Below, one piece after another: positions 1 through 12,100 of a stretch of DNA of 33,351 nucleotides (position 1 is its first letter; every line of letters begins with the position of its first letter). Both the position numbers and the translations under genes were made by a program. The stretch comes from Gonium pectorale (lineage: Eukaryota > Chlorophyta > Chlorophyceae > Chlamydomonadales > Volvocaceae), in NCBI GenBank assembly GCA_001584585.1, contig LSYV01000004.1:3370973-3404323 (forward strand), read 5' to 3'. The notes under the pieces are model-generated. The model did no database searches and was not told the DNA's origin. It worked only from the letters and a program-made list of their open reading frames with translations.

Positions 1-1944
1 ATATGTGTGTAGAATTTCATAGCCGTTGGTTGGCATTTGGCGATGGTCAACGCGTCCATTGGCTGGTCAGCATTGGAAAGCTGCCCCACCCAAACAACAC
101 CAACTGCGCCGGAAAATAGCCACGATTATACCGTGAGATATTCACATACAGCTGCTATGCGCCCGGTCTCTGAGTTGCTTGCTGGCGCTCACAATTCTCG
201 TAACCATGTCAACTCATGGACCCGGCACGGTTCCGACTAAACCCGCAAAAGCCAAGCGGGCCTTCTCTAACGAACGTTGGTGCCCGTTTGCGGACAAGCA
301 CTGGGGTTCATGACGCGTTGACGCGTTCGGGCGTGTATGACCATGAGGCGGGCTCCCTCTTTCTCTGCAGATTTCTCTTTTTTGACACCGTTGTGGCTCT
401 CTTTCTCGCTTCCCTACCCCGTAGCGCGGGTGTGTGCGGGTGCGGGTCTATACCGGTTGCCCCTGCCCATGCATCCGCTACGATACATATACACGCTCCA
501 CCCTTCATGACCTTAATCCCCGGTACGGTCTCACGGGGCTCCGCCCTTTTTCAAGCTTCAAGGAAGCTTTTCCCCTCCATGTCTCCGTTTTAATTTGTCC
601 GGCAGGGAAGCTGCCGGGGACCTCTAGACTTGGGAGAGCTTGGAGTAGCGATGGGCTGCTTAAAGAGGGAGCCCGCCTCTACGGCCATACACGCCCGAAG
701 GCGCGACGTTTCCAGTAGGGCGGGCGGGTACAGTGCAAGACATGTGACGTCGTCCCGCCCCGCCAGTTTGCTTACAACCTGGCACCATGAAAGTTCGGGT
801 TTCTGGGGGAAGGTGCGCCCTAGCTTAAGCTTCTGAGTCGAGACGAAGGCCTTATCTGCAGCGACGCACCACTGCCATCCTCGCAAGCCACAGGAGTATG
901 ATAATCAACAGAATGCTGGGGTATTGCTCGACACGACTCCGACACATGAAACTCCACACTTGGCCCTCAGTCGTTGCACTTCCCAAACCGACGGCCGAAG
1001 CGCGCCACGCAGGCCGCAAAACATGAGTCCCGTGACGCAAGCCGCACAAGCTTGATTTAGAAGGGTTCAGAAGGGTTCAAGCTTCAAGGCTGCCAGACAA
1101 ATCAATGCATACAGCGAATCGCCTATCGCCACGGCCCCACGGCAAGGTGCTCTAGATGCCGCAGGGCGGCGCTCCGCCCTCCGCAATAAGCAAGGATCGT
1201 CCAATGTGGCTAGTGGACCGCAGGGGGCACGGCAGGGTGTCCCCATCAGCGACGAGCCCCTGACAAGGCCACGCCGCGTTCAAGGCGGATTACTGCTACG
1301 CGGCATGACAAAGCACACGTGTGGTACCCGAAGGCACACTTGCGCACACACAAGGCTGCTCATCAGCGGTTTGCAACGCACGCATCCGTTTCTTGTCTGC
1401 ACCCGGCATTCGGCCGTCCGGCCCGCAGCCTGCACTCGCTTGGCCTTTCCCGCGCTCGGGACCATCTGTAGGCAAAATACGGTACTGCTGACAGAAAGAT
1501 GCGACGCAGGGAAATCGGCACCTGCTTCGCTTATTCAGAACACCCGACCTCCACGCCATCAGGAAACCCACCCACCATGCACCTCTGCCAAACGTTACCC
1601 CGACCGAGCTTCGAACCCAAGGCCGCTCATCGCCCGAGAGCGCCAAGCAGCGCCTTGCCCTCAGGAGCCACGGCTGCTCTGCACGCGCCCGCAACCGCTG
1701 CGCGCGCGCAATCCCCTCCCACGTCACAACACATTGTACTTCGCTCTTCTCTTGTTTGCTACCCGAACCCTGTGCTCAGACGGGCTTGTACTGTGGTCAC
1801 CCGACGTCCTCAGCTGGCCGTCCGCTGAAACGGCATTCGCCCGCCAAACACAAGCGCCCCGCTTCAAGAGGGACCCACTTCGACGACTGCAGGCGACTCC
1901 CCGCAGCCCGCACCCAGCCTTCCCCACAACGCGTGGTCTCCAAC
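1..1944. other. Downstream flank and probable 3' UTR of the PP2C gene
   Basis: No gene is supported here. Open frames on both strands are Arg/Pro/Ala-rich and show no domain or plausible splice structure. The right-hand part is probably the 3' UTR of the leftward PP2C gene, whose stop codon is at 1945-1947. The only minus-strand TGTAA I found in this stretch is at 772-776, which would imply a 3' UTR of about 1.2 kb. Near 1050-1085 a 10-bp unit, AGAAGGGTTC, is directly repeated and flanked by AAGCTT; I assign it no function. Confidence 0.5.
772..776 (-). terminator. Candidate TGTAA polyadenylation signal for the PP2C gene
   Basis: The plus strand reads TTACA, so the minus strand carries TGTAA, the usual poly(A) signal of chlorophycean algae. 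It lies about 1.17 kb past the PP2C stop and is the first such motif I found downstream. A pentamer occurs often by chance, so this is only a candidate. Confidence 0.35.
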
Positions 1945-4900
1945 CTACGTCTTCGCGCTCTGCGGCGATGCGAGCTGCTCCACCGCGCCAGGCGGCTGCG
2001 GGGTGGCCACCGCCTGTGTTTCAGACGCGGCGGCATGCGCTGACTGGCTGGACCGCGAGCCGTCGATGATCGGCTCGGCGGTGGCGGTGGGCGACAGGCT
2101 GTGCGCGCCGCTGGTCGAGGACCCGGTGATACCGCGGCGGCCCTGGAAGGAGCCGGACGTCCCCACCCGGAAGAGCGCGTTGGAGCCGTTGCTCGCAATG
2201 ACGTCGCCCCACAGCAGCTGCACAACCTGCGAAAGTGGATGAAGGGCAAGAACAGCAGGCGTCGGTGCAGCCGAGGGCTTCACGCGGACCCTCTTCAGGG
2301 TGGTGAAGGAAGACAGATGCTGGGAGCGGAGCGCCACCGGCACGAAGCGGTGCCGAGAGACCTGGAAGGCCGCGCACACGCCGTCGCGGTAGCATCGCTG
2401 CCTGCCGCAGCGGACACCACCGATCCACAGCAATGGCCTGAGGCGCGCCTGAACCAACACCGCATGTGCGCGAAGCGCCGGTTGGGGAACAGGCTTTCGC
2501 TGTGACGGGTCCTTTGCAGACGGCCGGTCAGCCGCGGCATGGAACATGTCTGGGCTTGAGGGTGCCATGGATCTGTGCGCTTGGTGGTGCATCTCAAGAG
2601 TCAAGCCATGCGTCAGTATGTCCGTCCTGCAGCAGCTGCCTCTGTTGGGCGACCCTAAGCCGTGCTGACGCTCCGCTGCCAGAAAGCCACGGGCATTATC
2701 TGCCGCAATACGACGGGCTCCACGCCCATGCCGTATCCCGCCCAGATCGATTCCCAGCCCATAATCAACACAGCCGTCAACGGGCTGGCCCGCGGGAATG
2801 GACGGCCCTGCTCGCGCCGGCGCCCTGCGCCTAAGCCAAGCCCGACTCCACGACCGACTCACGATGATCGAGATGTTGTCCGCTGCCAGCCGCTCCTCCC
2901 ACTCCACCAGCGCCGCCTCCAGCACTGCCTGGCAACCTGCCTCCGGATCCGCCGCGTCGCTGACTAGCTGCGCCACAGTGTCGTTGCTGAGCACGTCCCA
3001 CACGCCGTCAGAGGCAATGATCAGGTACTGATCTGGAGCGGGGTACGCATGGACGGGGCGAAGGCGGTTGCGGCACAGGGAGGGGAAAGCGACGGGACGA
3101 TGGGGTCATGACAACCCTGTGCCTGACAACTTCGAGCCCTTACCAGCTTCTCAAGGATTGACTACCACGGCAGGTCTTTCCCATGGTCTTCCTTGGTCTG
3201 AGACCACCTTCCTGAGCCTGCCGGCATGCCCTAATGCCCATATCGCAGCCCGTATCCTTCGACCCTCCGCCCCAACGGGGCGCTCCACCTCACGCGCTTT
3301 ACCATCGCCACCGCCCCCGAAGATGAGGGGGAGCAGTCCTCTGGCTCCATCCCGAACCCACGCGCACTACCCCTCCAAGTGGCTGCCCTCCTTGTCTGAT
3401 CTCCGCCGACCCTCCGCCGCACCTAGGAAGGGTCTCAGCGCCATAAAGGTGACCTCCGGCCGTGCCGTGCAGCCCACCGAGGTGGCCATGTCATCCCCGA
3501 TGGACCGCGACAGCAGCAGCCCGGGGCTGGGCAGGTGCGCCAGCCACAGCCGCGGCTCCCCCACGGTCTTGCCGCTGGGCAGGCGCTTGGGCTCCACGCG
3601 ACCGCCGGCGGCCTCCACTCTGCGCGCCCGGAAGCAGAGCGGCCGGAGGGCAGGCGGGACGACACGTACACAGGTGAACGCGACTCTGGACCTGGACTTT
3701 ACAGCATGGAGCCATGGCCGCTATCGCTGGTGGATGCTATGCTGGGCACCTCGGCTGTGTTGGGGCCCTAGGCCGAAAAATAGTCCTGCCCCGGGCCCCT
3801 TGTCGGCGGCATCATCTCTGCCAGCTCGCCCTACGCGCGTCGGGTCTGATCCTGCGGATGCGCGTATGCACACAGTCTGCCACCCAGGCGCATGCCCGGT
3901 TCCAGCGCCGCACACCACATGCTGTGGCAAAGGAGGCAGACGTGGGGCCGGTTCTCCAAGCCCCGACTACCCAGGCCGGGTGCCAGCCCCTCACACCTGT
4001 ACCTCGCCACCGTACTGTGCCTCTCTGCTGCTGGCCCAACTGACCCAAGAACCCCGTGTTCAGCGGCCCCCCGCAGCCTCAACGCACCCGCCACTCCCGG
4101 TGGCGTTGCCCGCCCTTGTGCACCGCCCCGCACCTGTGCTTCTCCGTACGCCGTGAGGGCCTGTGGTCCAGCGTCAGCGGCTGCACCTTCCACTGATTGT
4201 CAATATTGGCCATGCACAGCACGCGCGAGTCACCCGCCGCCGCCACCCACACGCTGGACCGGTTCTGAAACACGACGCTGGCGGTGGTACCGCTGCTGGA
4301 CACATTGACCCCTGCCTGTAAATGGAGAGGCGATTCAGGAGGTAGGCGGTTGCAACCGGCCGTGCAGTGGGGGCTTTGGGTGTTGACCGTGATGGCGATG
4401 GTCAGGGTGGTCAGTTCGCACAGGACAGGCGCACCGAACAATGAGGCAATCATGTGGATGGCGGCCAGGACTTCGAGAACACATGAGAATGGGCTGGTAT
4501 CCAGCAGCCTTCTTCCGTTCCGATTGTGTCGGGAAAGCGCTTGTGCAGATTGAGCGGCAGCGGACCATGGCCCTGCAACAGCCGCTGCCTGCATAATGGC
4601 CGTCAAGCCCCCGCAACCGCAAGGCTGACAGCCTACCTGATGTAACCGCCGCTCCGTCTCCACGAAAGCGTCGCTGAGAATGGGTTCGATTAGCTCCTTT
4701 GCGTTGGGGTCCTTCACCCCGTCCGCCTGCGGTCACAGTGGAAGGCGCGATCCAAAAGACGGGAAGGTGTCAGCAAGGAGGGGGCGGTAGGGACGCCAGC
4801 CCAGCCCGCGACCAGTCCAACCCAGGAGCTCTTGCTTCGGACATCTAGCTACAAGATGGGGAATCCGCTCACCGCAGTCCCCACAACCACCCACGCTCGA

Positions 4901-5825
4901 CAGCAAGAATGTGAAGGGAGCCAAGGATGGGCCGCTCACCGCTGCCTTAGTGTAGTACTTTCGAAGCTCCTGGTCAAACAACACGGGAAGCTCCTGTCGG
5001 CAGAACTGCGCCGCGTCGCGGCCGTAGTTCCCGTGACCTGTGTGCGTGAGGGGTGTGAGGGGCGTGAGGGGCGCCGCAAGCTTGAGGGCAAGCCGGACAA
5101 GGTGTCGTCCGAAACCCGCCTTGGTCCGCGCCCGGGAAAAGCAGCCTGCCTACCGTCAAAAATGCAGTAGCAGCAGCCGTCTTTCTGCCCGCCGAAACCC
5201 CCCACTTGGCAGAAGTACTCGTCCTGGTTCTCCTTCTTCAGCGGACCGAAGCCAATGTGCTTCAGGCCGGCCGCCTGCAGGTAAGCGAAGCGCCCAGTTG
5301 CTCCCAAGCATAGGGGCGGACAATCGCACATCATCGACCGCTGCCACATCCCGGGCCCCGGTTTCGTACCCGAGTTTCGAGTTCAACATTCGCCGCTGGT
5401 ATTTGTGGAAGTGACCGCTGGAGCAGCAGGTGGCTGTGCTCCTCAGCAAGCGCCGAGGGCGCTTCATACGTCTGCACGTCAACGCCCCCGAACTGCACTC
5501 CACGACTCCCAGGTCTTTGCGAGGGCGTCAAATCGGACGAAGATCCCATAACCGAAGACGGCAGCTGGCCAACTGAGTCACGGGCCTCCGGGTCCTCTTC
5601 GAGCTCCACGCCCGCCGCTGTAAGAGGCTCTGCCCCTTGAGCACCTTTAATCGGGCTAGTACGCGGCGCGTCCGCATTGGGGGCCGTCGCGTTGCTCGCG
5701 GCTTGCTCCTCGAGCGTGACGACGCCCTGCAACCGAGCCAACTCGCGTCAGAATACTGACATTGGCAGTGGCTTACGAGATTTCTGCACGTTGGCGGAAC
5801 CGACCTTGGCCTGGACGCAGCCCAT
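1945..5825 (-). CDS. PP2C-family protein phosphatase, probably N-myristoylated, 9 exons
   Basis: Metal-dependent Ser/Thr phosphatase of the PPM/PP2C family. Minus-strand exons: 5825-5805 (or to 5790), 5726-5370, 5274-5154, 5037-4940, 4726-4637, 4315-4134, 3619-3423, 3032-2863 and 2226-1945. From exon 2 on, every junction has GT-AG ends and matching phase, giving about 505 residues. Motifs in order, numbering approximate: KENQDEYF (~140), DGHG (166-169, split across a splice), SGTTA (~237), GDSR (257-260), SRSIGD (327-332), SDGVWD (363-368) and DN (407-408). Aspartates 166, 364 and 407 match the PP2C metal ligands, so the enzyme should be active. Residues 8-126 form a polar leader; the last ~90 are Ser/Thr/Ala-rich. 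The first exon starts MGCVQAK, fitting myristoylation at Gly2 and palmitoylation at Cys3, hence membrane attachment. The exon 1 donor is uncertain: AAG|GTCGGT and AAC|GTGCAG both keep frame. Substrate unknown. Confidence 0.9.
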
Positions 5826-6404
5826 CTACAGAGATAACGACAGGAAAGCCAGCCCCGGATGTTCACCACCTCAGCCAGCCCCGGGCGCAATCCGAAAATC
5901 TTCACTGGGTCATGACTGCAGCGCTATGGCGTCAACGGGCGTTGTTGGTCCGGTTGGTCCGGAAAGTCCCTGGTACCGACAGGTACGTGCTCTGAACAGT
6001 TATCTTAGAAAGCGCAGGCACACATTTGCAGATGGACCTTAATGCGGGCCAGCGGGCAATTGTGCTGCTTGAGCACTTCCTATCCAAAACGCCTTGGCAA
6101 TTACATGTGGAGCATCAAGCATTCAGGGCTGTGCAGCATGAAACGCAATCGGTTGCGCTGGCATGACCGACCAACAGCTGAAGTACAGGTACGGCTCGGC
6201 GGTACGGCCGCGTGGCTGGGCGGAACCCGCGCCTTCGGCATCTTCGGAGCCGCGTGAAGCCCTTTCGGATCACGTGGGGGCGTTGTGACGGGCAGGGGAC
6301 AGCTGTGCGGCAACATTGCAGCAGGAGGGGAATGGTTGCGCGCGGTCAGCCAGCACCCCTGACGTCACCGAGCTAGCGGTCAAGACCGTCGCGTCGTCGC
6401 CCTG
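5826..6404. other. Upstream region of the PP2C gene
   Basis: About 580 bp between the PP2C start and the next plus-strand open frame. It should hold the PP2C promoter and 5' UTR. I see no convincing coding sequence, no clear TATA box and no recognised element. Confidence 0.4.
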
Positions 6405-7199
6405 ATGGTGGTTTCGGCTTGCCCTCCAGCCCGCCATGCCCGCCAAAACCCGAGGAAGGGGCCGATCTTGAGCCTAGCCGGGCGCCTCACTCTCCGCCTG
6501 CTCCGTCAGCTCATCTCCCTCGCCCTGTACTCGGCGCCCGCAACCTCCAACCGCCTACACCGCCACCTCCAACCTCCTCCGGCTGACCACCCCACCCCAA
6601 AATCAGGAAAGGGCGTCCCAGGCGGTATCATTCCCACCCCTCAAGCGCCTCGCCCTCGAGCGCCTCGCGCGCCTTCAATGATGGCCTCCGCGGTCGCTTC
6701 CAGTCGGCGATCCCAAGCCCCGTCTGCAGGGCCTCAGGAGCAGGGGGTGACGGCCTTCTCGGGGGCGGCGGAGGGCTTCTTGGGGGCGGCGGAGGGATTG
6801 TTGGGGGCGGCGGAGGGATTGTTGGGGGCGGCGGAGGGCTTCATCATCCTATCAGAGGAGCTGTATTGATAGGGAGTACACGTTGCCAAATTCCAACAAG
6901 AAATGGAGTCGTTCGAGGAACGACGAGAGCTCATGGAGGCACTGACGGAATTCATGCGGCAGAAGGGCGACGACCCGCGCGCCGTCCGCGAGGTTGCACA
7001 GGAAGGGCTCAAGGAGTTCATGCTGGCGCGGGGCAAGGACCCTGACGACCCATGCGACGTCATGAGGTTCAAAGGTGGGCGGCGGGAGGGGGAGGGAGGG
7101 GGCCGCCGGGGCGAGGCTGCTTGAGCCCCACTCCCATCGACCGCTCTCCGGATGTCCCGCCCTCTTCACCACAGGCACTCTGTCCATGCTGCGGGGCAG
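6405..7199 (+). pseudogene. Unrecognised candidate gene or remnant, interrupted by two stops
   Basis: I do not recognise this. An ATG at 6405 opens a 154-codon frame ending at TGA 6867-6869, directly followed by TAG 6870-6872. The same frame then resumes and encodes a helical, charged segment from about 6873 (key stretch FQQEMESFEERRELMEALTE) to 7074, where AAAG|GTGGGC is a plausible splice donor. A 25-nt mini-exon at 7175-7199, flanked by CACAG and GTAGAC, would continue in phase. The first part is basic and Pro-rich and ends in four copies of a 21-bp repeat reading GAAEGxx. The charged segment could form a coiled coil. The two stops in a continuous frame suggest a decayed gene, but the first ORF may end genuinely and the second may belong to a separate exon. 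No function is assigned. Confidence 0.35.
6761..6844 (+). repeat. 21-bp tandem repeat, 4 copies
   Basis: Four back-to-back 21-nt units start at 6761, 6782, 6803 and 6824. They differ only at the last six bases. Each unit encodes GAAEG plus two hydrophobic residues in the plus frame, and the unit length keeps the frame open. Confidence 0.9.
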
Positions 7200-9101
7200 G
7201 TAGACCGGGGAAGGGCCCCAAGCCGGGGCAGCCCATGTCGACGTTCGCCGGCCCAAATGGCTCTGCTGCACCCGCCGAGGGCGAGCCGGCGGCGCGTGCT
7301 TGGGCGCGTGATGGGGTTCCCCGGGTGATAGACCAACCGTTTTTGTTTGGGGTGCTTGCGCGGCGGCGGTATGACTCGGAACTTCTTCTGCGGCTTGTTT
7401 TGCGGCTTGCTTTGCTCGCTTGTTGCGGTTTGTTTTGCGGCGCTGCATTGTGCCGGTTCGGCTTATGATGGTTAGCTGAGTTGTCGCGACCCGGTAGACT
7501 TGTCGCGGCACCGCCTCGTGTGCGTTCAGCTCCTTGCTCTTCTCCTTCGCTACGTCTGTAACCTCTTGCCTGCCTGCTTGTGCGCGCCTACGACAACAGC
7601 AGCAGCGGCAGCAGCCGTGGCAATGATTGGCTATAAGGCTGTGGACTCAGTGGACCGACACGCGGCACGAGGGCGCAGCACAAGACCGAAGACGTCGTGG
7701 TTGGCCGCCTCGGATCGCCCCGCAGGCCGTAGTGTGATTTGCGTGAAGCGAGGTGGTGTGAGGAGTAGGTGCTGGCTGGGTCAGCAAGGGTTTGGGCATG
7801 GTTTGCTGCTGCATAGCAGGCACCAGGCAGGCTCCCAGCCAGCATGGACCTCGGGTGGCGCGGGCGTATGCCAAGGATACAGTGGCGAGGCTTGACTGCT
7901 GACTCCTCGCCTGCCTTGCCTAGCACCCACGCAGCCTTCTGGCGATGTCGCCTCTGTGTGTGTGTGTGTGTGTGTGTGCGTTCCCGTACAGATGGGTCCC
8001 TCGTGTCTTTGCGGCTTTGCACGAGGCAGGATGGTATCTGGAAAGGGAACCCGACCCTATCACACCCGTTCACCCCAAGCAATGCCAATTAGGCAACCCG
8101 CGCGGAACGTACATGCGACGCAGCAGACAACTCCCAACCCTGCCCCTCCCATCATAGCCCGCGTCCAGGCCCGTCAGCCGAACCCCAGCAGACCAGTCTC
8201 CCACACTGTCTTGCCCTAGCGCCGCGGCGATGGTCCAGCGAACAACACCCGCTGCATCAGGCTGGTGACACGAGGTGGCATGGGGCGAAGCGGACAGAGT
8301 GGGGACGACGGGACTGCAGGTAGCGCAAGTGAGCCTCGAAAAGCACCCAAGGGGGCGGTATCCGAAATCCGATCCTTCTAGGACAGTTGGAGCCAAGTAG
8401 GGAAGGTAGAGCAGAAAATGTATAATAATCCCAACAAGGCGGTCCTCTCAGCTTGTCTTGTATGTCGGGCAAACGGTGCGGGAAAGGGATGGTCGGACCA
8501 TGTAGCCGACCACAGTCATTGCACCTTCGGCGCCGCCGCGGCGCAGGCCACCCGGCCGATGTACGACCGCCCACGCCTCCGTCTCGGCCCTTACTGGCCG
8601 CAATCAGTGCCGCTGTCACATCCATCAACCCGACCCAACCCGATCCATGAACCCAACCCGACCCGGCATCATTCCCGACCCCACAGGTCCGCACCGCCGC
8701 CCCTGGCGCATTGCACCCCACTCGATGCGGCACCGCTGCACTCCTTCCTTCCTTCCTCTCCCAGACCATCCCTCCCCCCGGCGCTCGCGGTGTCAGTGCT
8801 GTGCCAGTCTGTCCGTGTGTTAGGTTGGGCGGGTGGGCTTGGGGTCTCCGCCTCCTCCTATTCTCTATGTCAGCATTATATCAGCGACTACAACCGCGAA
8901 GGTATGCCACGGTACGTATCGCTCGTCGCTGACATCGCAGTTTTGCAGGTCGTCTTCACACCTTCCCAAGACCGTCGTTCCTCCTACTACTGAGTATGCG
9001 CTCCGGTGTCCACGACGCGACCCGTTTCCCGTTCCGTACTACCCTCCCCCCGGGCATCGCGCTAAAACTAGTCACTTACTCCGCACGCGCGCTCCGCGCT
9101 A
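7200..9101. other. Intergenic stretch with no supported gene
   Basis: No gene is supported. At 7380-7440 there is an imperfect GCGGCTTGTTTT-like repeat, and at 7955-7978 a TG dinucleotide run. Near 8625-8675 short AACCCGACCC-like units recur without forming a regular array. The right end (about 8900-9101) is probably the 3' UTR of the leftward RING-YEATS gene; I found no minus-strand TGTAA within about 1 kb. Confidence 0.4.
7955..7978. repeat. (TG)12 microsatellite
   Basis: Twelve uninterrupted TG dinucleotides in non-coding sequence. Confidence 0.95.
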
Positions 9102-12100
9102 TCACCACCCCTCGTTCCAATCCCAGTCCTCGCCGCTGCCCGCCCCTCGGCCGCCGCCGCCGCCACCGCCACCGCCGGCCCCGCCCCGCCCCGTCGGCCA
9201 CTCTCCCTCCTCCTCCCCCTCGTCGTCGCTACCCTCGCTGCTGCTGCCACTGCTGCTGCCGCTGCTGCTGCCGCCGTACACCCAGTCCTCGTCATCAGCC
9301 GAGTTATAGCCCGCCAGCATGCGCTCGAGGTCGGGCAGCAGGCCGCCCTGGCCCCCTGCCAGCTGCAGATGCAGCGGCAGCAGGGCCGCAGCGCCGCCTT
9401 CGCCTCCGCCTCCGCCTCTGCCTCCGCCGCCGCTGCCGTCACCTCCGCTGCCGCCGCCGGCGGCGGCGCCGTGGGGCCCAGCTGCTGCGCCAGTGAAGGG
9501 CACCTGTGCTGTGTCGCGGCCGTGCACGGGGGGAGGAAGCGCGGCCGTCCATGGCTGTCCCAGAACGCCGTCGCCGGCGGCGACGCCGCCACGAGTGGCC
9601 GCCGACGCGGGCGCCGAAGCGGCGGCATCCGGGGTCCTTGGCGCAACTCCGCCTCCACCAGCCCGGCTAGCGCCGCCAGCGCCTCCATCGATGCCACTGC
9701 CAGAACCGCTGCCGCCGCCATCGCGAGATCGGGAGGTTGCTGCGTCAAGCAGGCTACGCAAGGTTGGCGACAGCCACACCGGCCGCGTGACGCCGGGCGC
9801 GCCGTCTCCGCCGCCGCCACCGCTACCGCCGCCACCGCCATCGCCAGCCGGCGCCGCCGTGCCGCCGGACGGACTGCCGCCGCTGCCATGGCTGTCCCCG
9901 CCACGGCCGCTCGTTGCGGCAGCTGCGGCGGCGGTCGTGGCAACGCCGGCAGCATCAGAGGTACGCCGCGAGGCATTCTGCGCGGCGGCAGCGCCCACGA
10001 CGCGGCGAGCCGCCGCTGCGGACGGCGTCTGCGGACCGCGTGCCGGAGAGCCGGCGCCGCCCTCCATCGCTGGCGCGGACGCGGGCGCGTCCGTATCGGC
10101 AGCCCCGGACGATGCGGCGGCAGCTCGCGGGGTACCTCTGGTGCTCGGCTGCAGCTGCGGGCCCCGCCCCGGCTCCCGCCCGGGCGCCGCCACGGCCGGT
10201 GCCGCCGCCGTCGCCGGCAGCGATGGTGGTGCCGGCAGCTCCAGCAAGGGGCCAGCGGGCTGCTGCTGCGGCGGCGGCGGCGGTGGCGGTGGCGGCTGTC
10301 GAGCTGGCGGCTGTTGTTGTGGCTGTGGTTGGTTGAACTCCAGGTCAACCTCCACCATCTGGCCGCCGTCGAAGTCTAGCAGCCACCTGGGGGGTGCGCG
10401 TCCGTCGCGGGTTGTTTCAGCCCTCCAGTGGACCGGCAGCTGGCAGCTGGCAGCCGGCAGCTGGCAGGTACGCTGGCGCTGGCAGGGAGGTCCCCAATGG
10501 CAGCGGAGCATCCACTACCGTTCTTTCTTTGTTGCTATATGACAGCCGCTGGGCACGAGACACGGCTGGCCGGATCTGCCTGCGTACCGGTCGCGCGGGG
10601 CACCGCGTGGGCGCCGCTTGCGGCCGGCAAGCGACAGATCAGCGGCCATGGGGGAGGCAGCTGAGCCCCCGAAAAGCCTGCCTGCCGCTGCCGCCCTGCA
10701 TGGCCTCCGTGGCCCTTTGCTTCGAAAGGACACGACACGCCTGGCATCCTTCACCCACACAGGCGGGTCAGCGCCCCACGGGTCGCTCCCCCCACCCGTC
10801 CAACACGGCCGTACGCTCCCCATACGGCCCATCGCGGGCCGCACGCGCACCAGCGCCACGACCGCCAAGCACAGCAGAGCGGGCTCCGGTGGTGCTGGCC
10901 CCTGCCGGCTGCCGCTTTGCGTAAATAAAGCTCCGCCGTCCTCGTGTGCCCCGCCCCGCCCTGCCCTGCCCTGCCCTGCCCCCACCGCACCTGGCCCACA
11001 CGGGCGGGTGGCCCCAGCACTCCCGGAAATGCACCTCGGCGCGGATGACGAAGATGCCCCAGCCCAGCCGCCGCACCGCAAAGGGCGGCTCAGTGAACTC
11101 GATGACGGAGGGGCTGCAAGGGCCAGGGGAAGGGACGAGGGAGATGTCACAGGCGGGCTAGATGGTGCGCCTGTGCGCCTGGGGAAGGTGTGGAAACTGC
11201 AAGCGCCATAAGAAGGAGGCTAGGGCAGGATCGCATGCGTCTGGTATGGCAAAGTTCCGCAAGGAGCGCTGTCGTCTGTCGTGCGCTGGCCGCCTCCGCC
11301 GGCCTCGCTGCCCCTCGGCCCCTCCGCCGCCACGCACGGCACACAGCACCTGAAGGTGGGGTGCAGGTGCACCACCACGCGCTCTATCATGTCCCGCTCC
11401 TCCTCCTCGCTGTCCATGCGCACGAAGAACGTCCAGCTGTGCACGTTGGCGGAACCGCGGCGGGCCTTAGGGGGGGTGTGGGGCCGCGGTGGGGTAGCAA
11501 TGTGGCAAACTTCCTCGATTAGCGTCCCTACCAAGAGACAATAGGCATTGACGTGGGGACAGATACATTTTGGCCGCGGGTTTCAATCAGACGCGTGAGC
11601 TGCGCGTGGGCAAGGCCGATGAGGCTGGGGGGAGGAGCGCGGCGCTGGGGCAGAGGGCGGGCGGCCGTGGATCGGGAAGGGGCGAGCCAGGAAACGCACT
11701 AGCGCGCGTTTGGCTGCATTGATCGCAGACAACGAAACAAAGGAAACGCGGGAATCGGTCCCCTTATCTGCTTTTTCCAAAAGGCCCCTTCCAGAAGGTC
11801 GACACTCCGAAGGCACGGCCAGTAGCCCATCTATTCCGTTCCTTTCAATCCCGGTGTCCAGCACTCAATCCCATTGCATCGTCGACCCACCTCCGGGGCC
11901 ACCAGGCTGTGCAAATTGCCGACGTAGAGCCGCCGGGTGAGCCGCCGCCGTGCCGCCAGCTGCGCCTCTTCCGCCTCGATTTCCGACCCACGGGTCGCGT
12001 AGGCGCACGGATGGCGTGACGACACCTCAGCCGCCTGTGGACGCGGACAGGCAATAGTCAGCGCCGGAACGTGCCTTGTAGCGACACTCTGGCAAAGAAA

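Noticed and set aside
1206..2069. 287-codon plus-strand open frame
   Set aside because: It is Arg/Pro/Thr-rich without domain or codon coherence, and its right end lies antisense to the last PP2C exon. It looks like a by-product of high GC.
3068..4156. 362-codon plus-strand open frame
   Set aside because: It runs antisense across PP2C exons 7 and 6 and their introns, whose minus-strand reading gives conserved phosphatase motifs.
8625..8680. AACCCGACCC-like units as telomeric repeat
   Set aside because: The units are irregular and do not match the CCCTAAAA-type telomere repeat of Chlamydomonas; they are simple C-rich sequence.
9319..10542. 407-codon plus-strand open frame, plus other long frames on both strands
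   Set aside because: These are shadows of the low-complexity tail of the RING-YEATS gene. Only the minus frame ending at 9102 joins in phase to the YEATS exons.
5786..11457. 18-bp identity (TGCACGTTGGCGGAACCG) between the PP2C first-exon region and YEATS exon 3
   Set aside because: Both encode GSANV in the same frame, but nothing else around them is alike. One match of this size is not strong evidence of shared origin in GC-rich coding DNA.
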